A stretch of 64,000 nt of DNA from Thermotoga profunda AZM34c06 (lineage in GTDB: Bacteria > Thermotogota > Thermotogae > Thermotogales > DSM-5069). Numbering within the stretch: position 1 is the stretch's first letter; every line of letters begins with the position of its first letter. Position numbers and translations under genes: made by a program. Positions 25,070-33,366 of this stretch are shown here, piece after piece. The stretch covers positions 825,413 to 889,412 of the forward strand of contig NZ_AP014510.1 of assembly GCF_000828675.1 (NCBI RefSeq), given 5' to 3'. Below the pieces are notes generated by a model. It searched no databases. It was given only the letters and a program-made list of their open reading frames with translations, and was not told the DNA's origin.

Positions 25070-25918
25070 ATGGTGTTAAGTAAAATTTATGCAAGAACTC
25101 TCGACCCAATTCACATCGGGACAGGTGGATATAGGTTAGGAAGAGTTGACAACACGATCGTGAGAGATCCTGCAACGGATGTTCCAAAGATACCAGGAAC
25201 TTCTATAGCAGGTGTGATCAAGGCATTTGCAGAAATTGTTAAAGAAGAAGATGAAAAGAAAAGTGATGCGGATAAAAAACTCAAAGATATAAACATCGAA
25301 GAATTGTTTGGAACTGAAACAAAGAAAGGTGCATTACATTTTTATGATGGTCAGATAATCTTCTTTCCTGTTTCTTCGATCCAGGGCACGGTATGGATAA
25401 CCACAAAAGAACTTCTCAGATACTGGTTTGGCGTAAAAGATGAAATTTCAGATAACTTAGGAGATAAAGCTTTGGCACTTTGTGGAATAGATACAACAAA
25501 GCCGTTGAATCTTGGTTGGTTGTTACTCGAAATTAAGAAAAATGAAACAAATCAATCTCTTCCTTCCCAAATAGTTGATTGGGTGAAAAGAATCGTTGTT
25601 GTATCAGATAAACTCTTTTCCCACATTGTAAACGACAATCTTGAAGTGAGAACTTCTGTGAGAATAGATAAAGATACCGGAACTGCGGTAGAAAGGGCTC
25701 TCTTTACGTACGAAGCAATACCAAGAGGTACAATCTTTGGTTTTGAAATCTGCCTTGATAGAACTCGAAATTCTATTTCAGGCGATGTAATAAAGATAGT
25801 GATGAATGTTGTTGACCTTTATCTCAAAAATCTTGGTATAGGCGGCATGGGTACAAGGGGATTTGGAAGATTGGAAATTCTAAAAGAATCTTCTATAGAA
25901 AAATCTTCGGGGGTGTGA
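25070..25918 (+). CDS. cmr4: Cmr4-like Cas7 backbone, module B
   Basis: 282 residues; ATG 25070 follows AAGGGGGGA. LDPIHIGTGGYRLGRVDNTI and VPKIPGTSIAG match module A closely; Asp27 occupies the catalytic position. LEVRTSVRIDKDTGTAVERA and GIGGMGTRGFGRL repeat the thumb and glycine-loop signatures. The Cys/His insertion of the module A protein is replaced by a short charged loop (KEEDEKKSDADKK), explaining the smaller size. First gene of module B, three bases before cmr5. Confidence 0.85.
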   Translation: MVLSKIYARTLDPIHIGTGGYRLGRVDNTIVRDPATDVPKIPGTSIAGVIKAFAEIVKEEDEKKSDADKKLKDINIEELFGTETKKGALHFYDGQIIFFPVSSIQGTVWITTKELLRYWFGVKDEISDNLGDKALALCGIDTTKPLNLGWLLLEIKKNETNQSLPSQIVDWVKRIVVVSDKLFSHIVNDNLEVRTSVRIDKDTGTAVERALFTYEAIPRGTIFGFEICLDRTRNSISGDVIKIVMNVVDLYLKNLGIGGMGTRGFGRLEILKESSIEKSSGV

Positions 25919-25921
25919 ACA

Positions 25922-26290
25922 ATGCACAATCTTGATTTTGTGTGCGTGAAAATTGCCCAGGAAATTGTGAGTTCATCTGGTGACGAGAAGAAAAAATTAG
26001 AAAACAACTTAAGAAAAGCACTTGGCGTTCTGCAGGAAGATGGTGTTTATGCAATGTTTCTGTGGCTTGAGGATAAAGACAAAACAGTCAGAGAAAAACT
26101 CACAGGTTTGTTGAATGAACCAGAAATAAGAAGATATCTTTTGAATGATTCAGCAAGATTTAGTCGAGATTTTGCTGCTTTTTGCAGAAATCTGGCAGAA
26201 GTCGCAAAAGATATAGATAAATTACTTTTCATGAAAAGAATCATTGAGCGCATACTGATTTATGCGTTGTATCATTCAAAAATCGGGTGA
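25922..26290 (+). CDS. cmr5: Cmr5-like small subunit, module B
   Basis: 122 helical residues with ALGVLQEDGVYAMFLWLED and a C-terminal LIYALYHSKIG, matching the module A subunit. Preceded by GGGGGTG. The stop overlaps the GTG of the next gene, so translation is coupled. Confidence 0.8.
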   Translation: MHNLDFVCVKIAQEIVSSSGDEKKKLENNLRKALGVLQEDGVYAMFLWLEDKDKTVREKLTGLLNEPEIRRYLLNDSARFSRDFAAFCRNLAEVAKDIDKLLFMKRIIERILIYALYHSKIG

Positions 26291-27171
26291 AAAAGATGTG
26301 GAAAAGGCTTGATATCGTTTTCAGATTGAAGAGCCCCCTTCACATAGGCTATATGCCTTTCGAAGTGTTTGTGTTTTCTCCCACACGTTACTATGTTCCT
26401 GGAAGAAATTTTTGGGGCGCTATAACAAAGAGAATAACAGAATATCTGTATGAGAAACCAAAAGCGGAAAATTACAAAGAGATTGGTGTGAAGGTTATGA
26501 AGAATTTCAGGTTTTCTTATTTCTACGTCTATGATGGAAAAACAGTTTATCTTCCACGTTATACAGAAAATGGATTGAGATATGGAGACGACAACCGTGA
26601 GGTAAGTAAATCGGAATTCGAATGCAGGTTCATCAGAAGTTTTGTTTCAACAGCGATCGATTCTGACGGAACTGCAAAAGATGGAAGTCTTCATGAGCTT
26701 GAGCTTATAAGTAACAAGATCAAGGATGAAGATGGAAACACGAAAGATGTGAAAATAGCTGGGTGTGTCTGGATAAAAGAAGATACAGAAATAGTTTTAG
26801 GTGAAGGCATAATAGAGGAATTCATTCTTGGTGGAGAATCGAAGTATGGTTTTGGTCATGTTGTTTTTGAATCGATCAATGAGATTTCAGTCTTTGAATG
26901 GGATGATCCTGAAAGTGTGGAAATAAGAAGCAAGCCTCTTCCTGCCCATTTGAAGTATGAGAAAAATTTGAAGTTCAAGGGAGATATAGAGCTTCTCACT
27001 GGGAGGGGATATTACGATCCAAATTCACCAGAGAAAGAAAACGGTGGTTGTAAACCGGGAGCTGTCATATCAATTCCTGAATATTACTTTGTACCAGGAA
27101 CGGTTTTAGCGGAACCTAAAAAATTCAAAGTGAGATGGGATGGTATCTTAGAGGTGAGTGGGAATGAATGA
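26287..27171 (+). CDS. Cas5-group RAMP, Cmr3-like, module B
   Basis: 294 residues from GTG 26287 (ATG 26296 possible). IVFRLKSPLHIGYMPFEVFV, RYYVPGRNFWGAITKRI and the loop GGESKYGFGHVVFE mark it as the partner of the module A protein at 20760-21668. Predicted to bind the crRNA 5' handle with Cas10. In this module it sits before cmr1 and cas10 rather than at the end. Confidence 0.75.
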   Translation: MKKMWKRLDIVFRLKSPLHIGYMPFEVFVFSPTRYYVPGRNFWGAITKRITEYLYEKPKAENYKEIGVKVMKNFRFSYFYVYDGKTVYLPRYTENGLRYGDDNREVSKSEFECRFIRSFVSTAIDSDGTAKDGSLHELELISNKIKDEDGNTKDVKIAGCVWIKEDTEIVLGEGIIEEFILGGESKYGFGHVVFESINEISVFEWDDPESVEIRSKPLPAHLKYEKNLKFKGDIELLTGRGYYDPNSPEKENGGCKPGAVISIPEYYFVPGTVLAEPKKFKVRWDGILEVSGNE

Positions 27172-28162
27172 ATACGTTGTAAAGATAAAGGCATTGACAC
27201 GTATATGGACAGGTGATGCAAAAGGGGAAAACAACACTCTGAAGGAAACCGGAATCATTGGAAGTTTAAGATGGTGGTACGAAGCACTGGTTAGAGGATT
27301 GGGAGGATATGCATGTGATCCGACTTCAGGCGATAGATGTTCGCTTGACCAGATGAAATTTAAAGAGGCTCTGAAAAAAGGCAAATCTGAACAAGAAGCG
27401 TTGAATGAACAGATATGCCTAGTCTGCCAATTTTTTGGTTGTACGGGATGGTCAAAAAAGTTCGTGTTGCGTATCTTAGATAAGGATGGAAAAATTAAGT
27501 TAAGTCCCATAGAATCAGACGAAGAATTGATTTTCAAATTCATACCTTTAAAAGAAGTTAGCAATGAAGAATGGGCACTTCTCAATTCAACGCTTCATTT
27601 TATAGCTGAATATGGAGCAATTGGCGGCAAAACTGTGTTGAAACCTTCAGATGAAAGTGGAAGGGAAAATGCACCTCATCATTTAGATTTTGGATTAATA
27701 GAAATCATAGAATCGAAACTGAGTACTTCATCAAAAGAAAATTTAGAAAAATACGTGAAAAGCTTTCCAAGAAACCGCACAGATCAAGAAAATCCAAAAT
27801 GGGTTTCTATCAAGAATTTTTGGTGTGTCAAAGGAAAATATCTTGCTCGTCAATGCTGTAGTATCAGCACATACAACAATGTTTTGGGAAGGAAAGAACC
27901 CAAAATTCAAGCAAATCAATTATCCAACCAAAATGATGCTATCTCCAAATGGCTTGCTGGTTCTCAAAAAGAGAGTAAGAAGATCTTCAGCTTCAAAACT
28001 TCTCCCAGAACATTTGGTTTTATTAATCCAGATAGGGGGATAGATTTTGAAACCATTAGAGATCGACTCAAAAATGTCTGGGGAAAAGAGAATGGGTGGA
28101 AACTTTTAAAGGGCGAGGAAGCCCTGGATGAAATGTACCGGGGGGATCAAAATGATACATGA
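27164..28162 (+). CDS. cmr1: Cmr1-type RAMP (Cas7 group), module B
   Basis: 332 residues from ATG 27164, which overlaps the preceding stop and has GAGGTGAGTGG upstream. VVKIKALTRIWTGDAKG, GIIGSLRWWYEALVRGLGG and the Cys cluster YACDP...CLVCQFFGCTGW are Cmr1 features; GAIGGKTVLKPSDE occupies the glycine-rich loop. It is about 75 residues shorter than the module A protein because the internal zinc ribbon and surrounding sequence are absent. Target-RNA binding in the Cmr complex is the expected role. Confidence 0.85.
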   Translation: MNEYVVKIKALTRIWTGDAKGENNTLKETGIIGSLRWWYEALVRGLGGYACDPTSGDRCSLDQMKFKEALKKGKSEQEALNEQICLVCQFFGCTGWSKKFVLRILDKDGKIKLSPIESDEELIFKFIPLKEVSNEEWALLNSTLHFIAEYGAIGGKTVLKPSDESGRENAPHHLDFGLIEIIESKLSTSSKENLEKYVKSFPRNRTDQENPKWVSIKNFWCVKGKYLARQCCSISTYNNVLGRKEPKIQANQLSNQNDAISKWLAGSQKESKKIFSFKTSPRTFGFINPDRGIDFETIRDRLKNVWGKENGWKLLKGEEALDEMYRGDQNDT

Positions 28163-29063
28163 TTATTTTTTATCAAAGGCAAACATAAAAGATTTCAATG
28201 AATGGGACAAAAAAAAGAAAGATTCTATCAATGATAGAAGAAAAAAAGAAGAACGGCAAAACATGAATTCTGATAAAAAGAAAAAACTGTATTTGGAAGA
28301 AATATTCATTGTCCCGCTGGCTAAAGAGAAACAAAATATCGAGAATGAATCTAAGAATAAAAATATCCACGTCTTTTACCCCAAAAAAGAAGATTTAGCA
28401 TCTCTTCCCAATGGTTCCGTATTGATTAAAATCACCTTCACCCTCAAAAAACCATACACCAGCAAAGATGAAGGAGAGTTTCACATCATCGATGGAAAAA
28501 TCTTCGATAATCCGATTGTCAGAGATAAATTCACAAATCTTCCAATGATTAGGCCCTCCACGTGGAAAGGTCATTTGAGATTTGCTGCCGAAAGAGTTGA
28601 TTGTCAAAACAAAAAAGAAATTATAAATCGTCTCTTTGGTTCAGAAAATGAAGACGAAGAAAAATTGAAAGGAAGGCTCTATTTTTTTCCAACGTTTTTT
28701 GAAGAAGATTCAGATAAAGACGTCATCACTCCGCTTAAAAGAGATACCAGAACACCAGCCAGAGGTCCAATATTAATTGAAGTTGTGAAAGCAGGCAGTA
28801 AAGGCGAGTTCTATCTTCTGTACGTTCCTTATCCCAGAGGGAGGGATTTTAGGAAAGAACAGATAGAAGAAGATTTGAATTTTCTTACTGAAGCATTGAA
28901 ACTCATGTTTTATACCTATGGATTTTCGGCAAAAAAGACGTCTGGTTTCGGGGTAATTGAGGAACTGAAAGAAGAAAACGTAGAAATTTATCCCGAAGAC
29001 AAAAAAGGGATCTTCTCAATATTGTACACCAAACACAACAATATTGTTAATGATGGTGTATAA
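28152..29063 (+). CDS. cmr6: Cmr6-like RAMP (Cas7 group), module B
   Basis: 303 residues; ATG 28152 follows GGGGGATCA and overlaps cmr1 by 11 bases. The N-terminus is unusually lysine-rich (WDKKKKDSINDRRKKEERQ). The RAMP core reads IFDNPIVRDKFTNLPMIRPS, then TWKGHLRFAAE, and near the C-terminus FSAKKTSGFGVIEEL, as in the module A paralog. It should cap the 3' end of the crRNP. Confidence 0.75.
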   Translation: MIHDYFLSKANIKDFNEWDKKKKDSINDRRKKEERQNMNSDKKKKLYLEEIFIVPLAKEKQNIENESKNKNIHVFYPKKEDLASLPNGSVLIKITFTLKKPYTSKDEGEFHIIDGKIFDNPIVRDKFTNLPMIRPSTWKGHLRFAAERVDCQNKKEIINRLFGSENEDEEKLKGRLYFFPTFFEEDSDKDVITPLKRDTRTPARGPILIEVVKAGSKGEFYLLYVPYPRGRDFRKEQIEEDLNFLTEALKLMFYTYGFSAKKTSGFGVIEELKEENVEIYPEDKKGIFSILYTKHNNIVNDGV

Positions 29064-29065
29064 AA

Positions 29066-29299
29066 GTGAGAATCAACCTGTTGGATCGCCTTGCAAAAAG
29101 GGGTAATACTTTTACCTTTGAGGAAGTGGTTGAGACATTCAATATTTCAAGAAAAACTTTATGGGTAATTTTGAGCCGTCTTGAAAAACAAGGATGGGTT
29201 GAAAGAATAGAAAAGGGTAAATATATGATTGTTCCTCTTGGCGCTGAAAAAGGAAGAAAGAACAAACCCTTGAAATTTTTGGAATTGATTACAAGATAG
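29066..29299 (+). CDS. small winged-helix protein inside module B
   Basis: 77 residues from GTG 29066, two bases after cmr6. FTFEEVVETFNISRKTLWVI then LEKQGWVERIEKGKYMIVPL is a winged helix-turn-helix ending in a beta wing, most like the N-terminal domain of AbiEi-type antitoxins and related regulators. No further domain follows; bases 29300-29446 contain only short broken coding-like stretches, so it could be the surviving part of a longer regulator. Inserted between cmr6 and cas10, it may regulate module B, or be a relic of an AbiE pair whose toxin-like partner lies at 32761. Confidence 0.6.
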   Translation: MRINLLDRLAKRGNTFTFEEVVETFNISRKTLWVILSRLEKQGWVERIEKGKYMIVPLGAEKGRKNKPLKFLELITR

Positions 29300-29455
29300 T
29301 AAGAATAACAGAAACAAATATTTTCAGTTTATGCAGAGAAGTGAAAATAGAACCAAAATAAAGTTGGATATAACAAAAGCTAAGAATGAAAGAATATTGC
29401 TACCCGTGCTCAGGAAAAAGATAATTCATCCGTTGTACTTCAAGGGGTGAAAACT

Positions 29456-32425
29456 ATGCATATTGAAATGATTAAAAAGAAAAGAGAGATGATATTGATT
29501 GGAGAAATCGGGGCGTTACTTCATGATATTGGGAAGCTTCATCCTCATTTTATCAAGACACAGTCGATAGAGGATATAAAAGGACTGTCTCACCATGCCA
29601 GAGATATAGATCAGCTTATGAAAGCAGAACTAATTGATTTTTTCAAACGCATAAATATAAAGATAAACACTGAAAGTATGTCGATATACGATGCCATCAG
29701 ATTTCATCATGATCCAACGAATAATTTATTAAAGTGTTTAGAGAAATGTGACAAGAAAGACTCTGCTGACGACAAGGGTATTGTAAGGAGAAAACAGTCC
29801 TTGGATAGCACATGGATTTCTTCGCCGTTTGGGCATCCAAAAGAGAAAATAGATCTGAACTGTCTTCAAAAGAGATTCGATGATATTCAGAATAACCTGA
29901 TTGAACTCTTCAAAAATTATGCATGTCATTATTTGAGAAACACTTTGATTGACACTCTCAAAACCTCATTCTCTCGTGCGCTTGGGGAAACAAGAATTCC
30001 TTCAAACGATGTCACTTTGTGGGATCATTCTTATTCAACAGCATCTTTGTTTAAATCTCTCTTGGCTGGAAAGGTCTGTGGAGGATATTTTACCTGTAAA
30101 AACTTGAAATGGAGAATCTTTGGTATTTGCTGGAATGGAGTGGGGTTCATAAACAAAGGAAAAAAGGTGGCGGAAATTGAATCAAGAAACGATGTGATAG
30201 AAAATCTCAAGAAAGAGTTAAAGAAAATCTTCGAGGAGGAAATTCCTATAGGTAATGTGGTCTTTGAAGACACGAACGGAATCTATTTCACTTTCCCAGA
30301 TCTGGAAAAGGTAGGTGACCTTGCAGAAGAGTGCGCAAAAATTGCCCTGGAAACGATTTATAAAGAAACTCAGAACGAACTGTGGCCATTTTTCAAATTG
30401 AGTAAGGCAGTTACAACTCTTACAGTCATTTCTAATATGTTGAAGTTCGCCTCTGAGAAGAGAGAGATCCCAAAGATGACGCCCGTATTATTTGCTGAAG
30501 ATAAGGAAAGACATTTGGAAAACCCCGTTCTTCCATCTTTTACTGTTAGAGAGAGTGTATGTCCTGTTTGTGGTATCAGACCGATGATCAAAGAGAAGAA
30601 TCGATGCGAAGTATGCAACGAAAGAAGGAAGGGAAGGCTTTCAAAATGGCTTTCAAGCAGGAAAGAAACTATATGGATAGACGAAGTTGCAGATAAAAAC
30701 AACAAAATTGCTTTGATATCTTTGAATTTTTTCCTCGATAAATGGCTCGATGGAACAATGGTAGGAACCATTTATTCGCAGACGTTTGAAGATTGGTTGA
30801 ATAAAGAAAGATCAAAGTTATATAAAACGCAGAAAGAAAAGTTAAATGAAATAGAAGATGAAATCAAGAATCTAAGAAAAGAGATTGAAGGAATGAAGAA
30901 AGCAAAGGATCCAGAAAGAGTAAAAGAGAACATAGATGAAAAACTTGAAAAAATAAAATACCTGGAGCAGAAGAAAAAAGATTTTTCTTTCTTGTTGTCT
31001 CCAAACAAAGAAACAATCTACAAAGCATTAGACATGTTTTTTGAAGCCAGAAGTAATAATGACAATAAAACTGCCGCTGAAATATTGAGCACATTTTTTG
31101 AGGAAATCAATTTAAGTAAGGATGAGCTTGATGGACATTTGAATAATATCAAAGAGCGTATAGGAACTGACCAACTCACCAGAGAAAATTTGGCTACTTT
31201 TCTTTTCACCCAAAACTCGTCCTCTGCCAGACTCTATAGAATATGGCACGAAACAGAAGAGTTTCTAAATCTGGTGGTCGAAAAGATAAAGAATACAGTT
31301 TATAGTACCAAATGGAATAGGGTGAAATTCACTATAGATACGAATGAATTTTCCAAACTTGGAAAGCAGATTGAACCAGAAACTCCGTATATAGTTCGAA
31401 TGGAAAATTTGAATCCACCTGATTTTTTGGTCTTTCACAACAAAAATGGAGAATTTTACACAATTGAATCACTCGAAAAGTACAGATTCGAGGATAAAAC
31501 TGGTCTGGAAGCGATAAAATCAGTTCTGAAGAAAGATGGGATAGGACATATCGAGCCAGAAGAAGATTCAAAGAATTCGGGGAATTTGATAAAAAGTGGT
31601 GAACACTTACAAGTTGTCAAAATCTCTGAGGAAGAATACGATCCTTTGATCGAAATAAACAAATCTCCGCTTTCACTTCGATTAATAGTTCCCGCACAAG
31701 ATTCGATGAAGATCATATCTCTGGTTACAGAGCTATACAACGAAATGTTTAAAAGAGTTATAGGAAAGCTTCCTTTGAATATCAAGCTTCTTGTGGCAAA
31801 AAGAAAATTCCCTCTTTATTTACTTCTCGATGCAGAAAGTAGAATGCTGGAGGGCGAAGAATTCAAAAAACAAGTGGCAATGTATCCATGGTGGAATATT
31901 AAAAGACACGATGAGTTCTATGGTTTTTATCCTGTAGACTCTATAGAAAATGGTAAAAAATACACCATAGACGATCTGAACACAATCTCTAAAGAAAAGA
32001 TCTTCTATCTCTATCCAGGATATTTCGACTTCGATCTACTTTTGGGAAATACAGACAGATACAATATAGCTTATTCGGAAGAAGAGAAGGTAAAAAGAGC
32101 AGATGAGATCTATAGACTCTTCACAAAAAGACCGTATTATTTTTACGAAATTTCTGAAATACTCGAGCTGTGGGATGTTTTAACGGATCTAACCAGCTCG
32201 CAGATACACTTTATTGAAGAGACTCTCACTTTAAAGATCAGAGAATGGAGAGATGCAAAAGGCAAAGAAGATGTATTCACAAAATTTGCACAAGCAACCC
32301 TAAAAGATGCCTTTAGTGATAAATGGGATAAATTGAGAGATGAAACAAAACGGCTTCTTTTGAAATCAGCCTGTAATGGTCTTTTGCTTGATACTATAAA
32401 CCTCTTTAGAAGAACACTTGCGTAG
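29456..32425 (+). CDS. cas10: Cas10/Cmr2-like large subunit, module B (HD kept, GGDD lost)
   Basis: 989 residues; ATG 29456 follows AAGGGGTGA (GTG 29447 also in frame). The HD nuclease domain looks active: LLHDIGKLHPHF with His23-Asp24, plus LSHHARD and RFHHDP. The zinc finger is CPVCGIRP...CEVCNERRKGR near 369-390. A ~60-residue charged coiled coil (about 456-514), absent from module A, follows WLNKERSKL. At the GGDD position the palm reads INKSPLSLRLIVPA (about 735-748), so oligoadenylate synthesis is not expected, although LPLNIKLLVAKRKFPLYLLL keeps the fold. Likely function: crRNA-guided complex with HD DNase but no second messenger. Confidence 0.85.
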   Translation: MHIEMIKKKREMILIGEIGALLHDIGKLHPHFIKTQSIEDIKGLSHHARDIDQLMKAELIDFFKRINIKINTESMSIYDAIRFHHDPTNNLLKCLEKCDKKDSADDKGIVRRKQSLDSTWISSPFGHPKEKIDLNCLQKRFDDIQNNLIELFKNYACHYLRNTLIDTLKTSFSRALGETRIPSNDVTLWDHSYSTASLFKSLLAGKVCGGYFTCKNLKWRIFGICWNGVGFINKGKKVAEIESRNDVIENLKKELKKIFEEEIPIGNVVFEDTNGIYFTFPDLEKVGDLAEECAKIALETIYKETQNELWPFFKLSKAVTTLTVISNMLKFASEKREIPKMTPVLFAEDKERHLENPVLPSFTVRESVCPVCGIRPMIKEKNRCEVCNERRKGRLSKWLSSRKETIWIDEVADKNNKIALISLNFFLDKWLDGTMVGTIYSQTFEDWLNKERSKLYKTQKEKLNEIEDEIKNLRKEIEGMKKAKDPERVKENIDEKLEKIKYLEQKKKDFSFLLSPNKETIYKALDMFFEARSNNDNKTAAEILSTFFEEINLSKDELDGHLNNIKERIGTDQLTRENLATFLFTQNSSSARLYRIWHETEEFLNLVVEKIKNTVYSTKWNRVKFTIDTNEFSKLGKQIEPETPYIVRMENLNPPDFLVFHNKNGEFYTIESLEKYRFEDKTGLEAIKSVLKKDGIGHIEPEEDSKNSGNLIKSGEHLQVVKISEEEYDPLIEINKSPLSLRLIVPAQDSMKIISLVTELYNEMFKRVIGKLPLNIKLLVAKRKFPLYLLLDAESRMLEGEEFKKQVAMYPWWNIKRHDEFYGFYPVDSIENGKKYTIDDLNTISKEKIFYLYPGYFDFDLLLGNTDRYNIAYSEEEKVKRADEIYRLFTKRPYYFYEISEILELWDVLTDLTSSQIHFIEETLTLKIREWRDAKGKEDVFTKFAQATLKDAFSDKWDKLRDETKRLLLKSACNGLLLDTINLFRRTLA

Positions 32426-32429
32426 AATC

Positions 32430-32535
32430 AAGTTCAAAGCTCTAAGGTAACCTGATTTGTTCATCTTGCTATGGTATTTCATCTTAACCGGTATGGATTT
32501 TCCGTATTTGCAATTCAGCGCGATATCCTGTTCAT
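32430..32535 (-). pseudogene. DUF4143 ATPase, C-terminal scrap
   Basis: The minus strand encodes CKYGKSIPVKMKYHSKMNKS followed by GYLRALNLI, clearly related to the end of the intact DUF4143 ATPase at 5961 (GTLIPVEVKYQNKINKS). Only about 35 codons are left. It lies between cas10 and the AbiEii pair. Confidence 0.6.
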
Positions 32536-32567
32536 AGTTTGTGATAAAATAAAAAAGGTGATAGAAT

Positions 32568-32828
32568 ATGAATTTTTCCTGGGATTATTGTACGGGTGTT
32601 GAAACAATTATTAGAAAAATGATTCTGGGAAATGTGGATGATCTAAAATGGCTTTTGAGCGAATACCATAAAGAGAAACTGAAAGAAATTTTTCTAAACA
32701 ACCTCCACAGATTCTATGGTAAAGATAGAAGTTTCTGGAAAATTTTGCTGGAGGTTTCTAATGAAGAAATTGAGAGAAAATCAAATGAAAGTTTTAGAGA
32801 AACTTCTACAATTAGACATTTTCCATGA
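32568..32828 (+). CDS. small DUF6922-like partner of the AbiEii protein
   Basis: 86 residues; ATG 32568 follows AAGGTGATAG. The core VETIIRKMILGNVDDLKWLL, then YHKEKLKEIFL and FWKILLEVSNEE, has the pattern of DUF6922 (one helix, GD/N-x-D-D-L-x-WL, Y-x-x-E). Members typically precede AbiEii-type nucleotidyltransferases and are candidate antitoxins. The gene overlaps the next one by 68 bases in a different frame, so the tail after NEEIERKSNESF may be non-essential. Confidence 0.6.
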   Translation: MNFSWDYCTGVETIIRKMILGNVDDLKWLLSEYHKEKLKEIFLNNLHRFYGKDRSFWKILLEVSNEEIERKSNESFRETSTIRHFP

Positions 32829-33366
32829 TTTTTACCTTGCTGGTGGAACGTCTCTTTGCTTGAAGTACAACCATAGGCCTTCTCTGGATTTTGATTTTTT
32901 CCTTTTTCCTGAAAAAAGTTTTTCAAACATGTACGAAAACGCGATATACAAACATTTCAACATAGAATTTATTTATAAAGATAATCAAACGCTTATTTTT
33001 CAATTAGATGGGATTAAGGTTTCATTATTTGAATATTCATATCCACTTTTAAAAGAACCAGACAAAATCGGAAATCTTTATTTAGCACATGATAAAGATA
33101 TTGCTTGTATGAAAATGAGCGCAATCGCTCAAAGAGGACTCAAAAAAGATTTCTTTGATTTATGGTATTTAATCAACATTCATAAATGGAATATGAAAGA
33201 ATTACTTTCAATGCTTGAGAGGAAATACGAAGGTTATAATCCACTTATATTCCTTAAGGCATTGGTGTATTTCGAAGACGCAGAGAAAAACATAGATTTT
33301 GAAGAAGTGGAAGAAAAATGGCTCAGTATAAAGAAATTCTTTACCGATTTTATAAAATCTTTTTAG
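32761..33366 (+). CDS. AbiEii/AbiGii-type nucleotidyltransferase toxin
   Basis: 201 residues. ATG 32761 with GGAGG eleven bases upstream is the supported start. FYLAGGTSLCLKYNHRPSLD then FDFFLF shows the GG-T-S and D-x-D motifs of the minimal nucleotidyltransferase fold; IACMKMSAIAQRGLKKDFFD is the conserved AbiEii helix. AbiEii toxins modify tRNA or otherwise block growth and give abortive infection. The small DUF6922-like protein upstream is the likely partner; no AbiEi gene lies adjacent. It closes the defence island. Confidence 0.82.
   Translation: MKKLRENQMKVLEKLLQLDIFHDFYLAGGTSLCLKYNHRPSLDFDFFLFPEKSFSNMYENAIYKHFNIEFIYKDNQTLIFQLDGIKVSLFEYSYPLLKEPDKIGNLYLAHDKDIACMKMSAIAQRGLKKDFFDLWYLINIHKWNMKELLSMLERKYEGYNPLIFLKALVYFEDAEKNIDFEEVEEKWLSIKKFFTDFIKSF

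Noticed and set aside
8874..33366. CRISPR array inside or beside the modules
   Set aside because: No regularly spaced 28-37 base repeats were seen; the repeated elements at 7537 and 24912 are single copies and internally unlike CRISPR repeats.
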